Assembly: GCA_028583405.1 (NCBI GenBank)
Contig: CM053251.1
Coordinates: forward strand, 7,902,102-7,966,101
DNA from: Pogonophryne albipinna
Lineage: Eukaryota; Chordata; Actinopteri; Perciformes; Artedidraconidae
Length of the DNA: 64,000 bases
Direction: 5' to 3'
Shown one piece after another: positions 52,990 through 64,000 of the stretch (positions within the stretch are counted from its first letter, which is position 1; the number at the start of each line of letters is the position of its first letter). Made by a program: the position numbers and the translations under genes. The notes below the pieces were generated by a model that saw only the letters and a program-made list of their open reading frames with translations, did not search any database and was not told the DNA's origin.

Positions 52990-53715
52990 TATTAGTTGTT
53001 TATTATTATTATTATTATTATATTATTATTAGTCATTTCCACCACAGAATCACTCAAATGTCTTGGCACTCACATAAGCAATAACCTCAAATGGAAGACC
53101 AACACAGACCACATCTACAAAAAAGCCAACCAAAGGCTATTCTTTCTGCGGCAGCTCAAGAAATACAGAGTGAGGAAACATCTCCTAATCCAGTTCTACA
53201 CAGCCATCATCCAAAGCATCCTCACATCATCCATCACAGTCTGGTACAGCAGTTCAGACAACCTCTCCCGGAATAAACTTCAACGTATCATCAATAAAGC
53301 ATCAAAAATCACCTGCAGTCCCCTTCCATCACTCGAATCACTTCACCAACGAACTGTCACAAGGGCAAAGAAAATCATTTCTGACCCCTCCCACCCAGGT
53401 CACCATGTCTTCCAACTTCTGCCCTCAGGGAGGCGCTACAGGTCACTGTCCACCAAAACCGCCCGCTTCAAAAACAGCTTCTTCCCCTTTGCAATACGGA
53501 CACTAAATGGACTCTAAATAACCCCAATGAACAATCACAATCCACCACACCTTGAACTTTATGTTATGATATGTCTTTGCCCTGTGCTGTGTGTTGTACT
53601 ATTTATTGTCTGTTGAATTGTATGGAACAAGCTGTAATACTCTGCACTGAACACAAATTCCACCAGCCTGGCTGTGAGGTCATTAAAGATTCTAATCTAA
53701 TCTAATCTAGTTGTA
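52990..53715 (+). mobile_element. 5'-truncated LINE (CR1/L2/Rex-like) 3' fragment
   Basis: From about 53042 an open frame encodes the C-terminal end of a non-LTR reverse transcriptase: LKCLGTHISNNLKWKTNTDH, KANQRLFFLRQLKKY, ILTSSITVWYSS, LQRIINKASKI, and a GRRYRSLSTKTARFKNSFFP end. The stop is at 53515-53517. A 3' region of about 170 bases ends in a TCTAA-type tail (about 53685-53707). A TTA/ATT tract (52998-53031) precedes it. TAGTTGT occurs on both sides (52993-52999 and 53708-53714), a possible target duplication. The catalytic domain is missing, so the copy is dead. Confidence 0.85.
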
Positions 53716-56700
53716 AATAATGCACAAATAATCTTTTAAACATGACACAATGTATTATTTATTAATTCTGGTGTTTTTCTACATGATTGGGTACAAAATG
53801 ACTCATTTGGGAATCACTCATAGCTTCCCATTATCAGATTTTTCTGAACCGCTGAAATAGGTCTTGTTGTATTCTTCAAATATTTGATGCAATATGTTTG
53901 TTACAAATTCACACATTACTGTAAGGCTGAAACTACTGAGCTGCTGTCATTTCAGGGTTTGACAACTCAAACATAATATTTTTCTGACCTAGAATTGTAA
54001 TGAAAACCCATGTTTTCCCAGACATGAAATCTTCTTATTTTGTATCACCTCTGGTAAGATTGTTAGTACAAATGTTAATATTCCCGGAAGGAAAGATGTT
54101 TTTAGTTGTTGTTTTCAAGGAGAATCTTCACTGTCTTGGACTAGAGCAACCTAACGTCTCCCTCGAGTCAGTGACTGTATTTTGATTCTAGCACGAGCTC
54201 AGACAAATAGCTCTCACGCATTAACTGGAGTTAAAAGCCTGACCAAATGGACCTATCTACCCACAGACTCGATTCCAATTAGCACAGAGACAATGATGAA
54301 AAGACATCCATTACAGCCCACAGTATGTTTTCAACAGAGGCAGATCTGAAGTCTGACAACAGGAAAAACAAGAGGAGGAAGTGAAAGCTTTTGTCTCTTG
54401 TGTTTCTCTGGGGAAACCATTGTCTCTGTGGTGTAGACTTGCACAGTAGCTCTTCCAACAAATCAGCCATTTCACATTTCCTCAAAGCACGCTGTTATTT
54501 TCAGAGCGAGGTTGTGAAAGATTCAGCATGTTCACAATCCGTCTTTTCTGAATTGCACAACTTCTTTTTCTGTGTGGGTCATTTACACTGTAAGAAGTCC
54601 AAATAGCAAGGGAGACTCTGAAACATGCTTCTTATATTTAAAAAGGTTATTCTGGATTATTAAGTCTTCAAATCAAGGCAAGCTTTATAATGTTTACTCA
54701 AACTGTTTGTGGTAAACATTGTTAATAGGTTCATAGGTCTGTCCTGGCTTTTATCTGCAACAATTTTTCAATTTTAAGCAAAAAATACAGGCCATTCTTG
54801 TAGTTTTTTCCTAAATGTGAGGATTTGCTGTTTTACACAACAGTACATTCTGATATTCTGCAATTAATCTGACAAAACTAGTTATTTTATGATGACTATT
54901 AACCTATTTTCTTTTAAAGACAGTGAATTGACACATTAAGGAAACATTTAAATAGAATGTTAATTGCAGCCCTAGTGATAATTCAGTCTTCCTAGATTTA
55001 AGCAATTACTTTAATTGTGTACTACTAGGTTGTTATAACCTTTAGAAACGGTAGTCACAGCTAGAAGAAATATGTCATTGATCTGGAAATTATTTTTCAA
55101 GTAAAAAAAAGAATGATTTGAGATTTGAGGTCTACTACCTTTTGGTACTGTTATAATTTCTCCTTATTGAGTACTAACTACTCTCCTCTTCTCAGGGTAC
55201 CGTGTACTCCTAAATGACTGCTGTGTGTGCATGTTCAGACCAAAGAGTATCTCACTGCGTGGTACTCACTTAAAAGTGGGCTAGTTTGTGTGACTCTTTC
55301 TGATCTAGGTAGAGGATATTAAAAGATGTACATGCTGTGCAGATGCCCTTTCATCCATGGCAGGATCTGCTCCTACTGTCACCTCTGTCACTGTGACTGA
55401 CAGCATGGAGCGAAGAGAGGGAGGGTCAGCTGCTCACCAACACAGGACCACCTGTCAGAGCCAGCGGGCTCACAACTGATGATATTTAAGATCAACTTGG
55501 GGGCAGTGGACTTCACTTCAAGGATGTACGCTTCATGAACTCAATGGTGGAGCATTCATTAGCTCCATTAGGCCTAAACCTCCAAAGGTTAACCATGTCA
55601 TTGACCTGAATAGAGCAATTTCTGTTGGAATCATCACTCACTAAATGTCCTGATGTGCGCTCTTTTTACTCTGGGGTCCTACTAGTCGACATTCTTTAGA
55701 GCTGATGGCCCATATCTGCTTATATGACATGATTTAATTTGCTTTTGGTCAGTGTTCCAAATCAAATTTCATATGTCTCGCATTGCTTGACATGTGATGT
55801 CACTTTGTACGAGTATTTCCTTGGGATAGGTGGTCCCTTGCTTCCATAGGATGCTCAGTGAAGCAGGAAATTGAAAAAGGTGGCGCACCAGGTTAGCCCA
55901 TCACCTTTATTAAGCCTTGTTTGCACACACAGAAAAGTGAGGGTGTTCATTTCACGCTTAAAGTTAAAAGTGTCAGCAGTACCCACTTCCTACTTAACTC
56001 AAAGGAGTAGCCGAGACAGATCTGCTGATATCGCCATCAGCCTTTTAACAGATGGAGCTGATCACAGAACATCTCAGCATGCTTAGCAGGTAATGTAGGA
56101 TGTCTTTGCTCAGCAATCAGCAGAACCAGAGAGGAATTCATGTTGACACTCAGGTTAGACATTTCTTGGTGATCTCAATGAATCAACCTTAGTAGCCAGA
56201 GAAGGGATTTTCCTGAGAAGTATAGAAGACAGAGGAAAAGGTAAAATCTGGACTCCAGGGAGATCTGCTGAAGTGTCTTTATTAATAATATGTCTAGCAA
56301 TGGAGGCATATTTGACACAGCCACATAGTTTGCAGATGACATTATGTACAAGCTGAAAATAGCCAGCTTCTACAGTAGTCCTCAATCACCCTGGGAGTTT
56401 TTAAACAAATCACCAGTTTCCTCTACAGTGACCTCGACAGTCTTAGCAAGCGCGACCTGAAAAACTAAGAAGGCTGTGACCGCGAGATGGAGTTAAGGAA
56501 TGTGCATTTACATTGTGAACTGTGACGATGAGGAGAAAGCTCTGCGGCATGAGACACAAGTAGGTCATGCAAGAACATCTTAAGGGACTGCTGTGAAATC
56601 TAAAAAGTCATTTGCTGGGAATTGAATTTCTAATGACACTAAATGAAAATGGAGCTGTGAAAGTGTTCCGCTCTTGCGCGAGCCCCACTTTCTAAAACCC

Positions 56701-57225
56701 CACTGAGACACTGAGGCGACACGGGAGGGTAGTAAAGGCAAGGCTTATGGAAATGAATGGCACCATCATGTGAAAATCACATTTCATTGTGCTTTATTAA
56801 ACTTTATAGCTGCCCGATGAGGCCAACGGCTATTAGATATTCTGTCATTAGTTTACAGTGTCGGGGGCTGGACGGTTTTGCTCTTTCCATTTACAGTAAA
56901 CATTTAATTGGGAAAGTTGACTGAAGTAACTGCCTGAGGTATAGCCAGGTATTCCCAGCTAGAAATGTGTAAACGGAAACCCATTTTTCAAGAGCTGTTT
57001 GAGCTTAAGCTACCACGGCCTGTACAAAATGTGCCCTGCTTGGTTAAACTAATGATTTATTTCATTATTGATCTTTTTATTTATTACTGGCTGATTGTTT
57101 TGCCTATCAAAAGTTAGGAAAAAGTGTCCGTTACATTCTCTCAGATTTGGGAAATTTAATATTTATGTATAAAATAATAATAATATTTATTTATTTGTTG
57201 TTCCTTTATTTTATTTTCTCTTCAC
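53716..57225. other. Gene-free AT-rich region
   Basis: No gene was recognised. A degenerate hAT-like edge (attgcagccctag near 54965) is the only hint of a mobile element. Confidence 0.4.
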
Positions 57226-57420
57226 TATATATGTAAAGCGTCTTTGAGCACCTGTAAAAGCGCTAACAAATTAAATCTATTATTATTATTATTAATAATA
57301 TGAGTAATTTGCAGATAAAGGCAAGTTTATTTATATCGCCCCTTTCAACACAAGGCAATTCAAAGTGCTTTACAAAAATGAAAGACATTAAGAGCATTAA
57401 AGAAAACCCTGCAACTTAAT
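57226..57420. repeat. LINE-type 3' tail plus adjacent interspersed repeat fragment
   Basis: gtaaagcgtctttgagcacc...ATT repeats (57233-57300) is a common fish LINE 3' end. The next block (gtttatttatatcgcccctttc...caaggcaattcaaagtgctttac, 57327-57375) is another widespread fish repeat. No coding part remains. Confidence 0.6.
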
Positions 57421-58043
57421 GATACACTGCTAGTTTAAAGTCATTTAAAAATGCAATATATACTTCTTCTACTCAATAAAATGTGAAACTGTTGTATTAT
57501 TGTAAATAACATAAATTATAATGTGGTTTGTCAGAAAAATAACTAAACATTAATAGACTTCTCAACCTATTTAGCAGCTTATAGACACAGACTGCTTCAG
57601 CAATAAATTGACTTTTTAATTTAAACAATTATGCCTAATGAGCAAAGACATCTGAAACTGCCCTCTTCTTTATCTTGTATTAGCATATTGATTATGAATT
57701 ACCCATTACCTCTTTCCATTTGTAGACTTTTGTCTACGATTGCCTTTTCCCTGCAGTGTCTTCTTTATATATTGTGCTTGTGCGTCTTGTCCTTATAAGC
57801 AACCTGTTTTAAGTTACATAGTCATGTGAAAGGCTCTTGAGTGGCTAAAAACAAAAAAATAAAATCAAAATGCATTATCTGTGACTCATTCCAACATTTG
57901 TGAACACTTGAAAAAAATTCGAATTGGTTTGATTATCTTTGAAGTGACAGTCATGCATAGTAATCCCGATTTATGCTAATATACCGCTCCCCTTCCTCTT
58001 CTAACTGAGGTTGAAGATATTGGCATCTGGTGTTTTTTTTTCT

Positions 58044-58045
<2 letters not shown>
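57421..58045. other. Gene-free AT-rich spacer
   Basis: Nothing was recognised in this stretch before the TG microsatellite. Confidence 0.4.
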
Positions 58046-58124
<79 letters not shown>

Positions 58125-58130
58125 TGTGGC
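58046..58130. repeat. (TG)n microsatellite
   Basis: About 85 bases of TG dinucleotides with one interruption near the right end. Confidence 0.96.
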
Positions 58131-59500
58131 AATCAAGGGTCTAAAATATAAATTGAAGATGGACCAGCGTGATCTGTTGCTCTGAGAGCATAAACGCTAT
58201 GCCATGGATTCTCCTCATTGGCCTGGTGGTGGAGAGGCTAATTAACAGCAAAGCCTGTTGGTTGGGTTGCCAGCATCAACAGAAGGACATGTTCCAGATG
58301 CCAGCTGCTATCTGGAGGATGACTGCTTTTAGATTAATGGAGAGGACATAGTGGAGGGGAAGCTGTAAAGTAACGTTTTAAGGGCTCAGTCCTTATTCAT
58401 ACTAAGAGATGGCCAGCCACAACGCCTATTTGATCAAAAAACATCCCATTTGAGGAGGATCATTTATTTGAACTGACATTTTAATTCTCCTATCTTTTTG
58501 AAAATAAAGCTAGCAATGCTTACTTCCACCTAGAAAGTAAAAGCCAGGATAGCTTGTTGAATTGAGCTGTGTTGATTACATAACATGCAATTAATTGCCA
58601 ACTATATTTATAATTACTCATTAGGTATTTGTTCCATGTAAAAGGAACAGAAAATGTGGTTACAGCAGAATATTTCCTGCTTTTCTCTATTTTATATCAT
58701 ATTAATCTGAATGTTTGGGTTTTGGACTGAAGTCTTGGATTTTATTGGGAGGGAAAGATTGAAAGTTTCAGTCCTAAGTATTGTAGTGGGAACTTTCACT
58801 GCAGTGTTCAGAAGAATAACTTGGGTAAATTGAACTTCAAGTTAAATCACGAAGTGAAGCTTTCTAATGTTGCATACTTGACTTGCCTTTGAGTGAAACA
58901 CTGCATTCCTATCTGCTCAATTTACTGCGATTAAAATGAGACCCTTCATCTTCGCAGGTAGTCACTTTCACATTCTGCAAAGAGACTGCCGGTGTAAATG
59001 AATAATTATTAGCTAACTCAGGCACATTTTCTCATGCAGATTAATGTGCTGCATCCATGACATATAAATGAAACACTGAATCAAATAAATCCCTTTCACC
59101 TTGTTGATTCGTGCCTATCTACAGAAATGAAATATTTAAATGTTTGGCTGATTAAGATACGTTAAAAAAACTGGATAAATGGGATGCTTTCTTTATGATA
59201 TATGGTGGGATGGTTCTGCGTTCCAAATGTTCTCTTTTAAACAATCTCCTCAAAGTAACAAAAACATTAAGATGGTAAAACATTTTAAATTATTTACTTT
59301 GATGAGCATAGATCAGAAAACGTCTTAGCAGGAAACAAATTAGGAGAGGTTGCAAATAAAGTTCAAGACAACTACAAATCTTTAAAAAAGGTTGACAATA
59401 GGTATTACATCCTATACTGCCTCAATGTAGTTTTAGCCATGAGAGGCGAAATCTGACAAAAGTTGCTGTTTGACAAGTTGTAAAACAAGAATTTAAAATG
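58131..59500. other. Gene-free AT-rich spacer
   Basis: No exon, repeat terminus or RNA gene was recognised. Confidence 0.4.
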
Positions 59501-59880
59501 GAGAGTCAATATTGGTGATTTCTTAGGTGACATTCTACGAAATGCAGGGTGTCGAACAGCTGCATGCTCAAGAGCTCATGGTAGTCAAGTGGACAGATGG
59601 TGGGCTGAATAGCAGAAGAGGGTCTGAGAGTACAAGAAGGGGTATAGATTTGAAGTCCAGAAAGATAAGAAGAGGCTCGGTTGTGAGGGGCCTTACAAGT
59701 TAGAAGCAGAATCGTGAAATCGATCCTGTATTTAAGCAATGAAGTTACTGGGGAACAGATGTAATGTGATCTATAAGGAGCTGTGGTAAGAATACGGGCA
59801 GCTGAATTCTGGACCAATTGAAGTTAATGAAGACATTTGAGAGGAAAACCAGAGAGGACAGAACAACAATAGTCTAAATA
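59500..59880 (-). mobile_element. Degenerate LINE reverse-transcriptase 3' fragment
   Basis: Minus-strand frame 59817-59506 reads VQNSAARILT...RIDFTILLLTCKA...SSYLSGL...YTPSCTLRPSSA. This is the C-terminal signature of fish L2-type reverse transcriptases. The fragment is short and diverged, with no catalytic part. Confidence 0.65.
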
Positions 59881-59946
59881 AGCTGCGGATAATGCTCATT
59901 GGTCCCTCTAAATAAGTTTGACAGAAAAAAGAAGAAACAAGGAAAG

Positions 59947-60488
59947 GTGTGACTTAGTGCTGCACGATATTGAAAAAAACTGACATTGCGATTTTTTCCC
60001 CCTGCGATATGAAAAAATACAGGAATTGAAGAAAAGACAGTTTTTTTTGTCCGCAAACCATCCTTGAACTTTAATGCTATACAATTGGTATTTCTCTAAC
60101 TATATTTAACCGGATGAAGGATTTTAGTCACGGACGTCTGGATCTTAAGTTATCAGAGCAACAAGCTGAGCTAGCTCGGTTAGCAGCGCCGAACTGCCCT
60201 GGAGAAACACATGAAACTACTTTATTCAGTGTTTTTACCTTTAATCACCGGGTCCGTTTGCTTTGGAGGGTTGATTGTGATTGGTGGTTTGCTGTCACTC
60301 ACTCAAGTACCCCTGACACGAGAGCCGCGCGAGTTTTCCTTTTGTAGCAAGCAGCAAAAGAATGACGTGCTAGAACATGACGTGTTTTAGTTAATTTGCC
60401 TACTTGATATACTTTTTTAAAAATCACACGTCCTGCGATGTGAAGATTATTGTCACGACATGATATACCGTGCAGCCCTAGTGTGACT
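59947..60488. mobile_element. hAT miniature element with exact 8-bp target duplication
   Basis: The element body is 59955-60480 (526 bp). The ends are tagtgctgcacgatat and, read inward, tagggctgcacggtat. GTGTGACT flanks both sides exactly (59947-59954 and 60481-60488). Its sub-ends contain GCGATxTxxA-like words. A plus-strand frame at 60114-60347 has no recognisable domain. Confidence 0.88.
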
Positions 60489-62723
60489 ACAGAATTAAAA
60501 TGTATAAAAGCATAATCCGTTTTATGTTTAACTCAGAATCAGAATACCTTTATCAGTCCCACAGAGGGGACATTTACTGTCTTTAGAAAAAGAGCCACAT
60601 ACAGCTTAATGTTACATATATGATACATGCATTAAAAAGTATTAAAGTAAAAATAAAAAGTTATGATATAATACAAAATATAATAAAAAATAAAAAGTTA
60701 CTCAATTTGCAAAATACACATCCTGTAACAGTTCTTATGATTTAGCAGCCAGGTATATATTGCACAGTTATTAACGGCATATATATATAGCACATATTGC
60801 ATATAGCACTATATGTGCAATATGTGCTATAATAGACTAAAGACTAAACTAAGACATCTCTAATTGGGCTGTTTTTTCATTTGAAGGTATTTATGATTGC
60901 AATGTTTTAAATCAGCAGTGGTAATTGGTGGTGAAGAGATCCCTCAGAAGAATTCCTAAACTGCAGCATCTGCGCCCGCAATGTCAGTCAGAATGTTTTG
61001 CCTTTGAGTGTAAACGTAATGAGCTGATACCCTTGACAGAGTGTTGCATGGTAGAGAATTTTTTTTTTATTTTCAAATGCAAATGTCTTGCAGGAATACC
61101 GCAGGAATTATTATTTATTTAGCCAAATCGTGCCATGGTGCATCTTGCTTGCTTGTAAGTCAAAACTAAAATGCCATATCAATAACACAATAATATCAAT
61201 AGCTGTATTTAGGGTACTCGGTATAGGTATAGGCTGCATGATTCAAAAGGCTTGCTTTTCAGATTAAATTAATCTCAAGTGCTTCTTCTGTGAGTTGTAT
61301 TTCTCTGGTGCAAAGTGTTATTGCTGGTTGGGAATCACTTGGCAAGAGCCAAAACTAGTGATGGCAAACAACTCCCCAGTTTCATCAGTAGTCTCGCTGA
61401 GTGTGACTGGTTCTCCTGTCTGAGAAGAGAGTACACCTGATATGATGCCAGCGGAGCACTGTGCTCCCCCTCCTGCCTCCGCTGAGATAATGATGCTTCT
61501 GATTATATTTATAACGTAAAGTAAACCATCACTTTCACAGTATCACTTTCGGCCTATTCTGTGTTTTTCTTGAGCACAGATTTCTTTTTTTGGTGCAATT
61601 TGACAACCAATATCATCATCATCATTGCTTTTCAACCTTTATACTCCTGGTTCTGCTAATGGTGACAAGTCTGCCCACAGAGAAAGGGCCCAACTCTCAG
61701 GTGGTCCACTATCGATCAGCTGAGGGTGGCAGTTATTCCATCTTTGTCAGCTGAATAAGACAAACAGCATGTAACAGCATGCAATGCAACAAATGGCTGC
61801 TCTGGAAACAAACAGTATTTTATTAGACAAAGATAAAACCCCAGAACAATTATCATAAATGCAAGGCTTACTCTATCATTTATTTGTATTTGATAAACTC
61901 ATAAGCACCAATTCTCATAAATTGAGAATCAAATCAAATGATTTTCAGAATGCTATTATTATAAAAAGGCAGTTTTATATGTGAGACAAAATTCATAGAT
62001 TGTGCTGATCCCAACCCGATATCACGGCAAGACGTGAACATGTGACGATTTACCATGCTGGGAGACGTGAAGATGTCACGATTTCGTCCCTTCAAACGTG
62101 ACAGTTACACGGTATTGTTAACCCATGTTAACCAGTGGAGAAATAACCCGGAAATGCCAAGCAAATGCTCCCCGACGGTCGGTTGTTATTGTCAATATTA
62201 ATATAATAATGATTTATTTTGTAATAGTCACACTCGATTACCCCGATTTTCTTGTTGCCCCAGCTGGTCGACACCTCTTTTAGCAGAAACAAAGGTTACA
62301 TTAATGTATTAAATCGATGTTAATCCATGCGTGTGGAATTAACGGACGTGACGTTGTGCGATTGCGTTGCCAGGCAACAGCTTCGGTTAATTTACAAACT
62401 CTTCATCTACAACCGTAGTTATATTTAAAAACATGTTAGAAGGCCTCACGAAATACTTTAATGTAAATTAAAATGTGAAGGAATGTGTGTATAACAAAAT
62501 ACATCCGTCATAAACGAAACCGGAAACAGACGTAGGCAAGATCCTCAGCTCGATGATTGGATGGTTTAGCCGCAATGCATGCTGGGATTTGGTGTTTATG
62601 TGATGTGAAATCTGAAAACGTTTTTTAAAAATAAAATAATACTTTATTCCGAGTGTGCTTGCTTTTCTCTTTGAAAGTCATCACATAAAAGCATTGTAAT
62701 ACACGGTTCGGCTGCATTACATA
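60489..62723. other. Gene-free region with LINE-tail remnant
   Basis: 60535-60585 (agaatacctttatcagtccc...) looks like the reverse complement of a fish LINE 3' end. About 60780-60830 has ATAT/GCATAT self-complementary sequence. No gene was recognised up to the hAT element at 62732. Confidence 0.45.
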
Positions 62724-63786
62724 TTACATATTAGGGATGGGAACGATTAATCGAATATTCGAATATTCGAAATTATTCAGGTATTCGAATAATTATTCAT
62801 GTATTCGAATTCGATTTTTTTTTTTTTTGGGAGTGATGCCTAAGTTGATTACATATTATCAAATTGAATAATTCAATGTATATATATATGACAGTGCCAT
62901 AGCTAAATGTGTTAGGTGACATCTAAAGGTGTGTTTTGCTCCGCTCACCGGTCCCTCACAGCGGGCAGAGCTGCAGGTGCTGATCTCTCTCTCTCGCGTC
63001 CGGTTATACTTCACTCGCGTTTATGTCCAAATCCATCAGATCCAGCTAGTTCTAGCTAATGATATGGCTGCTGCCCCTCCCTACACGCAGATCACGCAGA
63101 CTCAAACCTCATCTTAGGCCCAAATGTGGCGCAAATGAGCTCCGCAGCCGTTGCGAGGTTCCGGCGCTAACAGTTCATGAGCGTACTCCCCCGCCCCCTG
63201 TCAATACTCGCGACACATGGCCAGCCTAAACAACAATAAGCGCTGCTTGGCAACCGTGTGTGGCGGCAAAGTCCGGTAATTATTTACACTCCAAGAAGAG
63301 TCCTACACAACAGACATGGCGTCAAAAAGGAGTAATGTGTGGAAATATTTCGACCAGGTTAGTGAGTGCGGTGTAGAGGTCAAACTATGCCAAATTAAAC
63401 TTATATATACATGCTATACCTTGCTATACCCGCAACCTCCGTTCCAGCTGAGAGGGTCTTCTCTACAGCTGGCCTGATTGTGAATCGCCTCCACACATGA
63501 AAGCTGTAGGCCTATAGCTGTCAAACTGTGATCACCAGTTCAATACATTTTACAAATTCGACTTGGTTTCTACACTTATTTGAACGTGTATGTATTTATT
63601 TCGAAAAAATTATTGAAAAAAAATTGGGGAAAAAAAAAGAATTCAGAATTTTTTTTTTAACAAAAAATGTTTTACCCAATTTTTTTTTATAGGATATGTA
63701 CATTTCGGTTAACCGGTTAACCGTTTTTTGGGGGGTCGAATATTCGAATATACATTTGCTTTCAAATTCCCATCCCTATTACATAT
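62724..63786 (+). mobile_element. hAT element, internally deleted, with exact 8-bp target duplication
   Basis: The element body is 62732-63778 (1,047 bp). Terminal inverted repeats are tagggatgggaa / ttcccatcccta. TTACATAT flanks both sides exactly (62724-62731 and 63779-63786). Sub-ends carry repeated CGAATATTCGAA words. It retains the start and the end of a hAT transposase (63316-63500) and an upstream module shared with the element at 14699-15533. Confidence 0.92.
63316..63500 (+). pseudogene. Remnant of a BED-finger hAT transposase (N-terminus and C-terminus only)
   Basis: The ATG at 63316 opens MASKRSNVWKYFDQVSECG, the start of a BED-type zinc finger (the VWKYF signature of ZBED/hAT proteins). 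Only about 120 bases later, 63438-63500 encodes SVPAERVFSTAGLIVNRLHT and a stop, the classic C-terminal hAT dimerisation motif. The two pieces are in different frames, and everything between them (catalytic core and rest of the dimerisation domain) is missing. This is a typical internal-deletion derivative. Confidence 0.85.
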
Positions 63787-64000
63787 CTGCCGTAGTTCTC
63801 TATTTATAGAGCCCTGTTGAGAAGACTTCTAGACAAACAGGAACAACTGCCGCCAAAACTAAAAACGTGACGTGGATCATAAATATACAAGCAATTAAAT
63901 AGCGTCTTACATTTCCTTTCACACAATATGTCTCGTCTGACAGAGGTGCAGTTCTGACGGAGAGCACCAGAAAGCTGCTCCGGCACTTCAGAAATTGCAG
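63787..64000. other. Window end, no feature recognised
   Basis: No coding frame with family resemblance and no repeat terminus was seen. Confidence 0.4.

Noticed and set aside
54960..54975. gcagccctag edge suggesting another hAT element
   Set aside because: No partner end or target duplication was found; noted only as a hint.

Overview
The window is nuclear DNA from a ray-finned fish, probably a percomorph teleost. The genes have many exons with short GT-AG introns. The proteins read as full-length vertebrate orthologues. The introns and spacers carry fish-type hAT miniature elements, a piggyBac element, LINE 3' ends and long CA/TG microsatellites. All exon models below were joined by eye from splice signals and reading phase; none has been tested against transcripts.

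Layout. DCAF8 (+, 60-6096, 12 coding exons) and NDC1 (-, 18842-9595, 18 coding exons) are convergent. An unidentified single-exon coiled-coil gene (-, 20102-19341) follows, then YIPF1 (-, 24664-22172, 8 exons). YIPF1 is head-to-head with LRRC42 (+, 25666-27490). TMEM59 (-, 32760-29961, 8 exons) is head-to-head with TCEANC2 (+, 33496-35119, 4 exons). TCEANC2 converges on CDCP2 (-, 38899-35474, 6 exons). About 0.5 kb beyond CDCP2 lies a roughly 3 kb piggyBac element with a complete, spliceable transposase. From about 42.4 kb to the end I see no host gene, only repeats and AT-rich sequence.

The run NDC1-YIPF1-LRRC42-TMEM59-TCEANC2-CDCP2 has the order of human 1p32.3, without DIO1, HSPB11 and LDLRAD1. 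DCAF8, which is on human 1q23, is joined to its edge. The genes do not form one pathway: they cover a CUL4 substrate receptor, a nuclear-pore membrane anchor, a Golgi YIP protein, an LRR protein, an endolysosomal membrane protein, a TFIIS-like protein and a CUB-domain membrane protein.

The most interesting material is mobile DNA. (1) The piggyBac transposase needs removal of an 82-nt intron to acquire its C-terminal cysteine-rich zinc-binding domain; unspliced RNA would encode a shorter protein without it. (2) Two hAT elements nearly 50 kb apart have different termini but share an internal module in opposite orientation. One of them keeps only the start and the end of a transposase. (3) Six hAT-like insertions still show readable 8-bp target duplications, including one nested inside another within an NDC1 intron. 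(4) NDC1 has an apparent GC-AG intron. (5) A diverged roughly 300-bp repeat of unknown class occurs twice, 3.2 kb apart, in the gene-poor part.
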